64,000 nucleotides of DNA from Muricea muricata (lineage: Eukaryota; Cnidaria; Anthozoa; Malacalcyonacea; Plexauridae). The notes under the pieces were generated by a model, which saw only the letters and a list, made by a program, of their open reading frames with translations, was not told the DNA's origin and did not search any database. Of the stretch, positions 11,131 to 21,680 are shown one piece after another; within the stretch, counting starts at the first letter, position 1; each line of letters opens with the position of its first letter. The stretch covers positions 89,119,042-89,183,041 of the forward strand of contig OY979716.1 in the NCBI GenBank assembly GCA_963855995.1, in the 5' to 3' direction. The position numbers and the translations under genes were made by a program.

Positions 11131-12734
11131 AAGCTGAAAACATTATTTCCGTTCTTTTAAAAGTTAAAGTTTGTTAACAACTTAATTATAACTGTGTGTT
11201 ATGTGTATACATTATAGTGAAATTGCAGAATTCCAAACCTTATTACACTCATACTTGCTATACTGATACCTGCATACTATAATTGTTATTTGATTTGTTT
11301 TACAAACAAAACCACAAACTAACCTTTAATACAAACTCCAAATCATCAAAATATGTTTGTTGGCTATCACTTCTTCCTATGGGCCAAATGCCACAATTTT
11401 TGGCCAACTCTCATATCGAATGTATCAATAATCGACCAATTTCCTCGACAAAATAACTCTAATAGGAACAAGCCATTCTGATTATATTCAATCTTTGTCA
11501 AAACTCTTTACTGAGAAATAAAAAGACAGAAACTTGCTGTTTAAACGTTAAACCATGATATAAAACTTCCTCTCTTGAGGATGAACAAAAATTTTACTAT
11601 TTCGTTATCTAGTTTCTAGTCCATTTCCGTTCTCTGACAACTGAGCTCTAGATATTCTGGAGCGAGAACTCGAGCGTTTTGTCCTCACGCAAATAATAGA
11701 AGGGATTAGTAAAAAGTAAAGCCAATGATTGTGAGGATTGACGTCTGAAAGCTTCGTGAACTTGAGCTTCGTGAGAGACAAGCAAAACTATCTTATGAAC
11801 CAAAAACTGGGATTTTTTGTCTCTTATAAATTACTCGAAGGTGTCGTGATGGCTAAGCCTTGTGCCCGCGTGGGCTTCCATCTGAACACTGAAGTCAATG
11901 TATGAACATTGGACACCCGCAAAGAGACCAAGAACAGCAGTGCGAACAACAACGTCTTTGATAACCTAACCCTACCCGGAGAATTTAAGTTCAGCCATAA
12001 GTTCACTCGAAGACGAATGTGGGTTGTGATGGTTTTTGATGGTAGCGACGAACTGTGTCTGTTCACTGATGTCAATTCCTGATGGATTAGTTTTGTTCAA
12101 GATGACACGAGTATTTTGCATGTTTTCTCTCACGGTAAAACTAGACATTGGTTATTTGTTGATATGACAAACACTGAAGCAAAAAGCAGCCCAAAAATGT
12201 TGGAATTTTATCTCCTTAATTCACAGTTGAAATATTGTTTTGCTGTTTTGAACATTGTTGTGCAATCAAAAGCAAGGCATGATCTATAATTGTGATCGTT
12301 TCTATGAAATGTTTTTCGAGTGTGATTGGTCATTAAACCCAAACAAGAGTGCAAAAATTTGTTACCGCAGTGCAAAATCTGTAAGAAAAGTGCAAAAATC
12401 TGTAACCGACAGAAGAACCAATCAAATTTGAGATAGGAAAACGGGAATGGAAATATTCGTAACAAAACAAACAAAAATGACGCGGTGTAATTCGCGTGCA
12501 ATTGTGGTCAAATTTGGCTGGTTTTTTAATGAATTTGACTCACTTAAACAATCTCAACAGTCAACAATGCGAAGTTTTGGCTACTTTACACGTATTAACG
12601 CATATGAAGAGGTTATGGGCGTATATTTAACGTGTTTGAAAGGAAAAAAAAGTGAAGAGAGCGATTGCGATGTAAGCACAGTTGTATTGCATGTATTCCT
12701 CGAACATTTCCTTTTATATAATTAACAGTTAATA
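11131..12734. other. Non-coding stretch, no gene seen
   Basis: No convincing coding frame. Short frames at 11824-12075 and 12208-12501 (minus) and 12447-12725 (plus) lack domains. The last lies just before an inverted repeat and may be element-derived. TGCAAAAAT-type motifs recur near 12350-12400. Confidence 0.45.
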
Positions 12735-12897
12735 GCATGGTTTCTCGTGCAATTTGGAAATAACATCCACTCGTGAATTTTTCAATAACGCCAGTTGCAC
12801 GTAGCTACTTGTTCTTCATGCGGACTAGAGCAATTTTGGCGTCATTCAAAAACTCACTCGTGCATATTGCTATTTTCAAATTGCATTCGAAATAATG
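12735..12897. repeat. Imperfect inverted repeat, possible element terminus
   Basis: CTCGTGCAATTTGGAAATA, CTCGTGAATTTTTCAATAAC and GCCAG are mirrored by TTGGCGTCATTCAAAAAC, CTCACTCGTG and TATTTTCAAATTGCATTCG. The layout resembles the palindromic 3' end of the Crypton-like element at 21.5 kb, but the sequence differs. Identity unknown. Confidence 0.55.
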
Positions 12898-13197
12898 TTT
12901 TTACCTATACTAATTGTACGAGTGGGGACAGATGTTTTGATACATTCATATGGTTGCGTTTGTTTCAGTGGTCGAAGACGACCGGGGGGGAGGGGGAGAT
13001 GACCATATTGATAATGCATTCGCGTTAATAAACCACAAAAGCCATCAAACTGAAGTACATACACTGAACCGTGATTCTTCGGCTATTATTATTAAAATCC
13101 TTGCCAGTAAACAGAAGAACCCTTCTTATTATTTACTAATTTATATAAACATTTAGCCAGCTCAACTTTACATTATGATTGCAGAAAGATGTACTAG

Positions 13198-13203
13198 TTT
13201 AAT
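13198..13203 (-). promoter_or_regulatory. Possible polyadenylation signal (ATTAAA) of GILT gene 1
   Basis: ATTAAA on the minus strand, about 70 nt past the stop codon at 13275. This is the common variant signal at a plausible distance; no transcript evidence is available. Confidence 0.4.
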
Positions 13204-13274
13204 GAAGTACATACCAAGAAGATAAATTTGCAATTAAACTGCATTTAGGACATGAATTGTCTCTATAAAGAAAA

Positions 13275-13973
13275 TCAGTTAATGTTAATATTTGTACTTT
13301 GAAAGCGATTGTGCTTTTTCTCACAGCGCTGTATGAACTTGTTGTGTTTGTCCTCCTGACATGCTTGAGGTTTTGGACTGCCTTCGTACGCCGCACAAAT
13401 CAGACCAAGCAAGTTGAACTCCGCTTTGTTTTGTATATCATCATTGTGGACACCTTCTAGGGTCACCCAAGGGACGTATGTATGCGGTGGGTTTAAAGCC
13501 TGCGTCTTTAACGCCATTTCGTGTTGAAGGCTGTTTCCCAGATCACCGCTCGCGCACGACTGAATCTTTGAGTAATCCAGTCCGTATTGCTGCGCGCAAG
13601 ATGGGGCTGCTGTTCTTGGGTTCAAGGAGGATGTTTCGATGCAATGAATAAAAGGAAAGTAAACGCTGGCATTAGGGTTGAGATACATTGAGCACGTCTC
13701 GATTAGATTTCCGATACACTCTTCCTCGCCATGCTGACAGTAATAGACCCACTTCCCACCTTCCTGTGTTTCTTGTGCGTTTCCATAAGGCACCAAGTGT
13801 ACGTTCATAATGCTGCCAATCAATTTGAACGTTGGGTAGTACTGTGTCTTGATGAAATCTCGACAACCTCCACACAGGCTTTCAAAGTACAGTGTGAAAT
13901 TCACTCGCTGCGCGGTAGAAGAAGACAGACCCAAAAATATCGCAGCGATAAAGATGTAAAATTTGCTGTCCAT
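13275..13973 (-). CDS. GILT-like lysosomal thiol reductase (copy 1)
   Basis: A 232-residue protein of the gamma-interferon-inducible lysosomal thiol reductase (GILT/IFI30) family, which reduces protein disulfides in endosomes and lysosomes at acidic pH. An N-terminal hydrophobic signal peptide (residues 1-21, ending SSSTAQ) is followed by the active-site CGGC (Cys34 and Cys37). Then comes the family signature CQHGEEECIGNLIETC (79-94), with further conserved cysteines in the second half. N-glycosylation sites such as NFT (25-27) fit lysosomal sorting. The gene is a single uninterrupted exon. The start is the first ATG and gives a proper signal peptide. A close paralogue lies 2.4 kb upstream in the same orientation (16439-17146), evidently a tandem duplicate. 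No lesion is seen. Confidence 0.93.
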   Translation of the reverse strand: MDSKFYIFIAAIFLGLSSSTAQRVNFTLYFESLCGGCRDFIKTQYYPTFKLIGSIMNVHLVPYGNAQETQEGGKWVYYCQHGEEECIGNLIETCSMYLNPNASVYFPFIHCIETSSLNPRTAAPSCAQQYGLDYSKIQSCASGDLGNSLQHEMALKTQALNPPHTYVPWVTLEGVHNDDIQNKAEFNLLGLICAAYEGSPKPQACQEDKHNKFIQRCEKKHNRFQSTNININ

Positions 13974-16438
13974 AATTCCAAGTTATATAACCAGCGAAAA
14001 ACCTGCTCGTCAAAAGACGTCTGCAAGATAATTTCGTTATCACACTGGTTTAAATTAAGGTTTAGGTAAACACTAGTAGTGTTTGCAAAATACCTCGTGA
14101 AGTTGCAAGATGTTTTCTTGAGGTAAACAATTGTTCGTATATAGTCATGTTAACTCATGTGATCACACCCCCATATGCACGTGATTGTATTGGTGCTCAT
14201 TATATCCTTATTGAGTAGATGTATTTGCAATTGAGCGTAATTGCCTTGACTGAGGTTGAGTGCAAGCCAATTATGATTTTGTGCCACCGAAATCGGTGTT
14301 ACATGAGTTCGGAAGAGTAAATAATCTGAATTCATGCTCTCGCCTCGCGTAGAAAAAAAAATTGCCTGGTGGACAATCTAGGCTTAGAGCTAAGGCCTGC
14401 ACATACCGGACGCAATTCGGTGGCTCAACGCAATTTTTCTGTTTTTAAAGTGATGTATGGCAATTTATTTTCTTTGGCTTATCGATAAGAAATTTTGATG
14501 CAGTTGAAGTATTCATTGCTATTTCTTTCGGTAAATAGCCATCTTTTATTTTCATTTATAATAATATCATACCTCAAATTTAAAATTCTCCAATCAAAAT
14601 ATCCTGTAGCTGTCACGTGATAGGGTGATTTCCCTTGGTATTCTGCTTTGTAAATAGAAGCATGAGATATTTACTATATCTCATGTAGGTGAGAGACAGT
14701 AAATATCTCGCTTTGTCATGGCAACAATTCTACACACAAAAAATCAAATATGGTGGGAGCAGTTAGAGGAACATTTCATCGGATTCTGAGGAAAAAATTA
14801 ATCGAATTTTACAGGACAAAACTCTAAAAATTCTAAGCGAGCACTAAAATTTTCTAGGTATTCCATGCCTAGAAGATGTAGATAACGCAGAAAAAGGCAT
14901 TAAAAGTCAGGTAAACTCAGTCTTAATTTTCACAAATTCTTAACATTTTTGCTATAATATATCATTAATATACCCTCCGCGCGGGGGATTCTGCGCGATA
15001 TTTCCCTCAGTGATGATACTCGCCGGAAAATATCATCTCGAAAAATATTTCGCAAAATCTCCCCTCACTCTGAGTGTAAAAAGTATAAACGCGTTGCAAT
15101 TTACCGAAAAACTATACCCATATACATCTGGTTGGATCATCACTGAACATATTTCCGAATTGCTTCTCGACAGTAGAAGAGGGCAATCTAGAAATTCCTG
15201 TTTTTGTCCTGCCATTGATTCTTTTAGAACATCCACTCTTTTATTCTTAAATTCTCAAAATTTTAAAACAAAGGTGGCAGGTGAGCGGGAAACCGGAGGA
15301 AACGGAACGAGATATGGAGGACATGCGAACGGGAAGAAAGGGACTCTCGTTAAGTCTTTAAATGACTTTTTATTCCTTTATCTTAAGCAATCTATCAAAA
15401 TCAAACAATAGTGACTATTCACTATTTTGGAGTGGAGTTAAACTTTATCGTCAGTCATAATCAATCATCGCAGCCATTTTTAGTCCTTTAAATTTTAATG
15501 TCAATCCAAATGGTTTAAATGGATTTCAACATACACCCTACGATGTCTATAATACCTATAAAAGGCATTTGAGACTATATACCTATGAAATCAGCGAGGT
15601 AAAATCAGGTTTGTAAGTTTTCTTTTTAAAATTCTCGTTTGGACTTATATGATAACTGCATGGTACGACCGCGGCGTAGCAGTGATAGTAAATAGTCTAA
15701 TAAACGTGACTGTATTCTAGCCAAGTTAGTAGAAAAGAAAGGCGGGAGACAATTCGCTAAAAGGTAAACCAAACTTTTTAATTTCTGATGAAACGTGCTT
15801 ATTGCTTTCAAAAAGATTGGCTTTACATCATTTTTAAACTTATGAGATATCGACATATCGTAGTTTGCCATATAGGAAGACGTTTTAACCAGGAGCTTTT
15901 CGACTGCTGTGTGATGAAAGATCGCACAATCGCAACATTGAATGAAGCTATTGCTGTCACAGTAAAGCTTGTTACGTCATTTTTGTGTAATTTTTCATGT
16001 TTTATTTCAAACAAATAACATCAAATTTAAAGAGCTATCAAGTTTTGATCAACTTAGGGAAATATTATATCAGCCTATATATTATATTTGGCTTTAAAGC
16101 TGGAAATTCCGCGTTGCCAAGTGACGCAAAGTGTCTGCATGTGTGGTCCTTAAAGCTCGGTATATCTGCACCATAGTTAGGCGGAATTATAACTATACAT
16201 CCCTTCAGAATGTACTATAACAGTGTGAGCCATGAGCCTACAAGCCAAAGAAACAATAAGAGCCAAGAGTTATGTAATTTATGTTATTATTTTGTCTATA
16301 AGATCTGATTACACTTTTTTAGAATCATGTTTAAAGTAAAATACTTTAAGTTAATTTTAAATTTATGACGACAATCTGAAATTTGATACCAGTCCAATTT
16401 CATGTATTCAGTATTTGACCTTGAGTATTCAAGCTTTA
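13974..16438. other. Spacer between the two GILT genes
   Basis: About 2.5 kb without a recognisable gene. An open frame at 15010-15411 (plus, 133 codons) has no domain and an unconvincing composition. A short palindrome sits near 14660-14690 (CATGAGATATTTACTATATC, TCATG). The proximal part should contain the promoter of GILT copy 1, but no confident core element could be placed. Confidence 0.5.
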
Positions 16439-17146
16439 CTAAAAAACATCAATACTGTTTTCATCGACATACGTATTCTTGCGAGAATTTCTCCAGCACC
16501 GTTGGTTGTTACCCAGGTAATCCTGACACGCTTCGGGTTTCTCGCTACCTTTATATGTCTTACAAATCAATCGAACCAAATTATCCTCTGCTTCGTTCTG
16601 TATTTTCTCCGTATGAACGCCTTCTAAGGTTATCCAAGGCACATAAGTATGGTCAGGCACGAGAGCATCCGTTTTCAACGCCATTTCATGCTCAAGCTTA
16701 TTGCCAAGATCTCCGCTCGCGCAAGACTCGATTTTGGGATAATCAAGGTCAAACTTTTGTGCGCATGAGGGGGCAGATTTGCGTGGAATTTTGCCCGATG
16801 TTTCAATACAGTGAATAAACGGAAAGAAGTCCGTCACATTCGGGTAAAAATGTATAGCGCATGTCTCAATCAAATTTCCAATACATTCTTCTTTGCCATG
16901 TTGACATGTGAAAACCCACTTTCCATCTTTCAGCTTTTCATCGGCATTTCCATATGGCACCAAATTGATATTCATGATACTTCCAATTGATTGGAACGCT
17001 GGGTATAATTGGTGCTTGATGAACCACTGACACCCTCCGCAAAGACTTTCGAAGTATAACGTGATATTCACTGGCTTAGCTTCCTGCGCTGTGGAGGAAG
17101 AAACCCAGAGACTTACCACCACAAATATAAACGAATATGCTTTCAT
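16439..17146 (-). CDS. GILT-like lysosomal thiol reductase (copy 2)
   Basis: A 235-residue paralogue of the protein at 13275-13973. A signal peptide (residues 1-20, ending SSSTAQ) is followed by the CXXC active site CGGC (Cys36 and Cys39). The GILT signature CQHGKEECIGNLIETC spans residues 81-96, and the second-half cysteine pattern (PSCAQK, SCASGDLGN, PEACQD) is shared with copy 1. Expected role is endosomal/lysosomal disulfide reduction, in vertebrates supporting antigen processing and in invertebrates linked to innate immunity. It is intronless like copy 1, consistent with tandem duplication of an intronless ancestor. All catalytic residues are intact. It lies immediately beside a DIRS retrotransposon that begins about 250 bp from its start codon. 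Confidence 0.93.
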   Translation of the reverse strand: MKAYSFIFVVVSLWVSSSTAQEAKPVNITLYFESLCGGCQWFIKHQLYPAFQSIGSIMNINLVPYGNADEKLKDGKWVFTCQHGKEECIGNLIETCAIHFYPNVTDFFPFIHCIETSGKIPRKSAPSCAQKFDLDYPKIESCASGDLGNKLEHEMALKTDALVPDHTYVPWITLEGVHTEKIQNEAEDNLVRLICKTYKGSEKPEACQDYLGNNQRCWRNSRKNTYVDENSIDVF

Positions 17147-17289
17147 GGTGTTATATGCTCAGTAATAACAGTCAACAAGGACGTACGTTGGTGATTGTTT
17201 GACCCCGACTGAAAATATTACAAGTGCGACTGTATATACGGTTTGTATTTTGGCTTGCACGACTTATGACGTAATTCTGTAGATCCTAT

Positions 17290-17404
17290 GACAAGACTAT
17301 TACTATTACCGAATTCAACTTCCGGACTCTAGCTTAAATTTCCAATAGGAAAATTTTTCCTCGTGACAGGACCGGGATTTTTTTAATGTACGTAATATTG
17401 ATTC
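17290..17404 (+). repeat. Left copy of a 115-bp direct repeat flanking the DIRS element
   Basis: TACCGAATTCAACTT, GGACTCTAGCT and TTTCCAATAGGAAAA recur in the same order at 24146-24262, just beyond the DIRS right end, at roughly 75-80% identity by eye. It runs directly into the DIRS left inverted terminus. Confidence 0.7.
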
Positions 17405-17611
17405 TACTTCGTCATCAGCCGAAGTCGTTACGGAGTTGCAAGAGAGACAATACCACGCATGCGCTGGTCAGTTGTACCATTCATAACGGCAAGCAAGTCA
17501 CGCTATTCCTTGAAGAGCATTTTCACGCTTGATTGACCAAGTGTTTGAGTCAGGTATCTGTGATCTTTTATTCTTAGTTTCCATTTGTCTTTCCTTGTTT
17601 AATTTCTTATT

Positions 17612-18667
17612 ATGGAACCTAACGACGATATTGTCGCAGTTCCCGCCTCTTCTAATCCGAATAATATGCCAGCTACGGATCCCGCGTTAATTACTATCCT
17701 TTCGGCTATTCAACAAACTATGGCTGAGAATAAGAACTTGATCTTAGAGTTAAAATCCTCATCACATCACGCTCCAGTAGCTTCCGAAGAAGCAAAATCA
17801 CCAGCCTCAGAGGAGGCGCAACACATAGCTTCAGAGGAAGCACATGCACCGGCTTCAGAGGAAGCGCAACAATCGTCCAACAGGGACAGTGATGGAAACC
17901 CCGAGCGCAATAGTGAGGATGACGCTATTAGCCTCTTCGTAGGGCACGATTTAGAAGAGGAAAGCGAAAGATTTTTAGATTTGATCGATGATTCCCTTAC
18001 GCCTTCTGATGGTTTTGGGCCGGGCATCTCAGACAAGGTAGCAAAAATTGTCAATGAAAAATTTTGCGCAAACTTGGGTATAGATAAGCGCAAAAAGATT
18101 TTAGAGAAATATAAGACGCCAGCAAATTGTACAAATTTTTTCGTACCTAAAGTAAACGAGCCCATTTGGGCAAAATTGAAGGGCTTCAATCGCCAACGTG
18201 ATTTACGTGTGGCTGTATTGCAAGACTCACTCGTCAGAGTCTCAAGTGCTTTATCTATGACGATTGATGAACTCTTAAAAAGTCGTGAAAACAAGACCAC
18301 TGTAGATTCTCTTGCTATTGCTACCAGATTATTTGATTAAGTGGCTCTGTTAGGTCATGTCAATACCGAGCTGTCCTTTAAACGTCGGGACTCATTGAAA
18401 CCCTTGCTTAGCACTGAGCAAAAGTCCGCATGTAACCGGTGAAATAAGCCACAAACAATGCTCTTTGGAAATGACTTGTCTAAAACCATGTTAGATTCCA
18501 AGTTAGACGGGAAAATTATGGCTCGTGAGCAATTTTCTAAGCCACGATATTCACCTTATCCATCGCAACAGCGACAGGCTCCAAAACCTTTTTTATCCAA
18601 TCGGGAGAGGAGAAAATATCCTCCCCACAAAAAGAGAGGACAGCATTTCCAGATATCCCATCATTGA
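17612..18667 (+). pseudogene. DIRS gag-like gene, broken by stop codons
   Basis: The open start (17612-18340, 242 codons) contains an imperfect repeat of SEEA units (ASEEAKSPASEEAQ) and an acidic stretch. The conserved DIRS gag motif follows beyond a TAA at 18338: [20 protein letters not shown], then MLFGNDLSKTM and a basic tail (18458-18667). At least two stops separate these pieces. The protein would package the element RNA. Recognition rests on the LLGHVN and RRDSLKPLL motifs shared by DIRS gags. Confidence 0.75.
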
Positions 18668-19605
18668 TTGCTCAGGTAAATAATTACTCACAAGTCATTG
18701 ACACATGTATTAAGCCATACCTTTTAAATTGTATTGATTGCTTTGTTGGCGGGCAAATAAGCCAGTATCTCCGCAAATGGATCTCAATCACCTCTGATCC
18801 TACAATTCTTCAAATAGTACAAGGGGACAAAATTGAATTTTTAGGACAGCCTCCAACATAAAATTCTTGTCCTAGTAACCATATCGCTAGAGAACATGCT
18901 CTTGAAATTGATAATGAGATCAATGGATTAATTAAGAAACAAGTCATCAGAGAATGCGACCACGTATATGGTGAATTTTTTCCACCTAGTTTCTCTGTTC
19001 CTAAGGATGGAAAAGTTCGTTTAATTTTAAATTTGAAAAATTTAAATCAGCATATTCCTTATGAACACTTTAAAATATACAGTATATTTTCGGCATTAGA
19101 ATTGGTAACTCAAGAATGCTGGATGGCATCCTTTGACTTGAAGGATGCCTATCATAGTGTAAAAATACGCGCTGATTACCAGAAATATTTACGTTTCTGT
19201 TACAACAATAAGATTTTTGAATATACTGCACATCCAAATGGCTTATCCTCATGCCCTCGCAAATTTACAAAGCTCTTGAAACCAGTGTTATGTGTTTTAC
19301 GAACAAAGGGTCATATAATCATCATTTTTACTGATGATCTCTCACTAATAGCCACTTCATATGAAAAGTTTTGTGCTACAATTCTAGAGACTATCAGTTT
19401 TGTCAGATTTGGGATTTGTAGTGCATGTAGAGAAGTCAGTGTTTGTTCCTCAACAACAGGCTACCTTTTTTTTTCGTATTAATTCACTAACTTTTCGCCT
19501 TTTTTTTTCGTATTAATTCACTAACTTTTCACCTAATTTTTCGTATTAATTCACTAACTATGAAAATAACACTGACTCCTGAAAAAGTCAACAAGATAAC
19601 TACTT
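18664..19605 (+). pseudogene. DIRS reverse transcriptase, 5' part of pol (broken)
   Basis: Pieces in order: an N-terminal DIRS pol motif (GGQISQYLRKWISITSDPTI, stop at about 18859); RT palm motifs FSVPKDGKVRLILNLKNLNQ, ASFDLKDAYHSVKI and PNGLSSCPRKFTKLLKPVL; and the catalytic box as FTDDLS in place of YxDD. Downstream, a 34-bp unit containing TTCGTATTAATTCACTAAC is present three times (about 19471-19558), disrupting the frame before it resumes at ATGAAAATAACACTGACTCC. The reading then stops where the Crypton-like element is inserted. Confidence 0.85.
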
Positions 19606-19851
19606 TTATTATATGAGTATTGATATTTATGCACAATAAATATGTGAAATAAAAACGATATGCCTAACATTTCTGAGACCCTGATTGGTCATACGATATT
19701 TGTCACTAGTGAAAAATGCCGTATCTGCTTTCTCATTGGATATACGGAATTCGTCACTAGTGAATAATAGCGTAATAAGTTTTCCCGCCAGTGGCCGCGG
19801 GGTCAAAAATCAAAACGACAACAACAAACCGCTCAACTTTTTCTATTTGAA

Positions 19852-21157
19852 ATGGCTTCACGATTCGCACACACACCATCCATAAGCGAGTTCATTGAAC
19901 AACAGGAAAAAAAAACACAAGAAGGAAAACATTGCAAGACATTGGACTTCTTCAAGAATTTTTATCGTCGAGAAATGAATCGCGAAAAGTCGAGGATATT
20001 TCCGTAGAGCAACTTAATGAGTACCAGAGCGAATTTAATATTTCCGTTCGAAAGAAAAAAGACAACGGAGAATATGAACCTATAGTTCTCTACGTTCTAT
20101 GTTTGCCAGTTTTGAGAGATACTTGAAGGAAAAGAACGGTATTCGTATTATTATGGACTAAGGCTTTGAACGTGCACGGAAAGCTCTTCAATCGAAACAA
20201 AAGAGCTCAAGCAAAAAGGAAAAGGGAACAAACCCAATGCTTGCGTTGCTCTTGGCGAAGATGAAGTCAAATTGCTCTACAAAAAAAACTTTTGGGAACT
20301 TCAAATCGCGAAGCTTTGTTAAACACAGTATGGTTTAACAACACTATTCACTTCGGCCTTCGTGGTTGCAAAGAACACATAGATATGTGTTGGGGCGACG
20401 TAAAGCTACGCGAGAATGCAAACGGCGAAGAGTACCTAGAATATTTTGAGCGACAGACGAAGACACGTATACCGATGAAAATACAAAAGATGTTAGAAAA
20501 GTAATGCCAAAAATGTATGCAGTTCTCACTAATCCGCCAGAAAAAGATCCAGTCTTCGTTTACAAGTTCTACGCAGAAAAACGTCCGAGTAAAATGAATA
20601 CAGACGAAGCACCGTTTTATCTCGCCATAAACCACTGCAAAAAGGCCTTGTCGGATAAGTTATGGTTCAAAATATCTGCTCTTGGCGCAAACACACTTGA
20701 CTCGCTGATGAAAAGAATGGCTGAGAAAGCTGGCCTTGGTCCAAACATCAGTAATTATGGCGGGCGAAAAACAATGATGCAGACCCTGACGAACAACGAT
20801 GTTCCTCCTACGGACATAGTTCAACTGTCTGGGCATAAAAATTTACAAAGCGTCACCAATTATTCAACCGTATCGCAGCCTCAACAAATGAAAATGTCTC
20901 GAGCCTTGCTGGCAACCAGCAATGTCAACGAGTCACCCAAATCGAGCTCTACTTCGAATGCTACTACTAGTAGGAAATACAAGCCGAAGCGGGAAGTCGA
21001 ACAAAATCAACAACAGCAACAAGCAATGGCTTTGTTTTCTGGCGTAAACATAACTATTTCCATCAACACCTTAAATCAGTCTCCAGTAGCCGCGACAGAA
21101 AATGTATCGCCGAAAATGTTCAAAAGAATAAGAGTAATAGACTCTGATTCAGAGTAA
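19852..21157 (+). pseudogene. Crypton-like tyrosine recombinase (DUF3504-type), frameshifted
   Basis: Starts MASRFAHTPSISEFIEQQ at 19852, then shifts frame (LQDIGLLQEFLSSRN, LNEYQSEFNISVRKK). The second half is clear: LRGCKEHIDMCWGDVKL, then 20504-21157, with SNYGGRKTMMQTLTNNDVPP (catalytic Arg in GGRKT), QLSGHKNLQSVTNYS (His and nucleophile-region Tyr), and a Ser/Gln-rich tail. At least two frameshifts (near 19920 and 20465) and a stop near 20124 inactivate it. The family relates to the recombinase-like domains of ZMYM2/KIAA1958-type vertebrate proteins, thought to descend from Cryptons. It would cut and rejoin DNA for element mobility. It is distinct from the DIRS recombinase at 22.7-23.7 kb. 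Confidence 0.8.
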
Positions 21158-21518
21158 ATGTTATTGACATTGAAATTTGTTATAAAACTTTGAGTGACAG
21201 GTCGTTTTAATATATTACTTATTATATTTACCGCTGCATGCACAAACACAGTAATTAATTTACGTGCAAAAAATCTTGTTTTAAAATATTTTATCAACTG
21301 TTTGAAATTGGTAACATTACAATAACAATTGAATCTATAGTAATTATTGTACGATTTAGATCAGTAGCAAAATTGAATTGTTAGCAATTTTTGTATTGCT
21401 GTTGTTGCGAATTATACATTTTTGAAACGTTCGAGTCTAATTAACGGAGCCAAACATCAACACCGAAACTTTCAGCATAATATACGAATAACTCATAAAA
21501 TAAACAAATTACTGCATG

Positions 21519-21675
21519 GTTGGCTCGTTTGTACGATTTTTATTATGCACTTGTTGTGAAAGATTGCTGAACTCACTCGTTCGCTGCGCTCACTCGTTCG
21601 CTGCGCTCACTCGTTCGTTTAGCAATCTTTCACAACTCGTGCATAAAAATCGTAAGCACTCGCCAGCCATGCAGT
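21519..21675. repeat. Palindromic 3' end of the Crypton-like element
   Basis: CGATTTTTATTATGCACTTG and TTGTGAAAGATTGCTGAAC are mirrored by GTTTAGCAATCTTTCACAAC and TCGTGCATAAAAATCG. The loop holds about 2.5 tandem copies of TCACTCGTTCGCTGCGC. The related non-autonomous copy at 56.3-56.4 kb has 1.5 copies of this 17-mer. Confidence 0.85.
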
Positions 21676-21680
21676 AATCT

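Larger units (their letters stand above)
19606..21680 (+). mobile_element. Crypton-like DNA element nested inside the DIRS pol gene
   Basis: DIRS coding sequence breaks off near 19606 and resumes near 21680; the intervening 2.07 kb encodes an unrelated tyrosine recombinase of Crypton type. TATT stands at both junctions (about 19614 and 21682), a possible recombination core or chance repeat. The right end has a palindrome with TCACTCGTTCGCTGCGC repeats. A short relative with the same left and right ends occurs at 55.9-56.4 kb, which helps define the termini. Exact ends are uncertain by about 20 bp. Confidence 0.72.

Noticed and set aside
15010..15411. 133-codon plus-strand frame between the GILT genes
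   Set aside because: No domain, low-complexity tail and no splice or paralogue support.
17767..18300. 177-codon minus-strand frame over the DIRS gag
   Set aside because: Antisense shadow of the gag-like gene, whose SEEA repeat creates the apparent Ser/Ala-rich frame.
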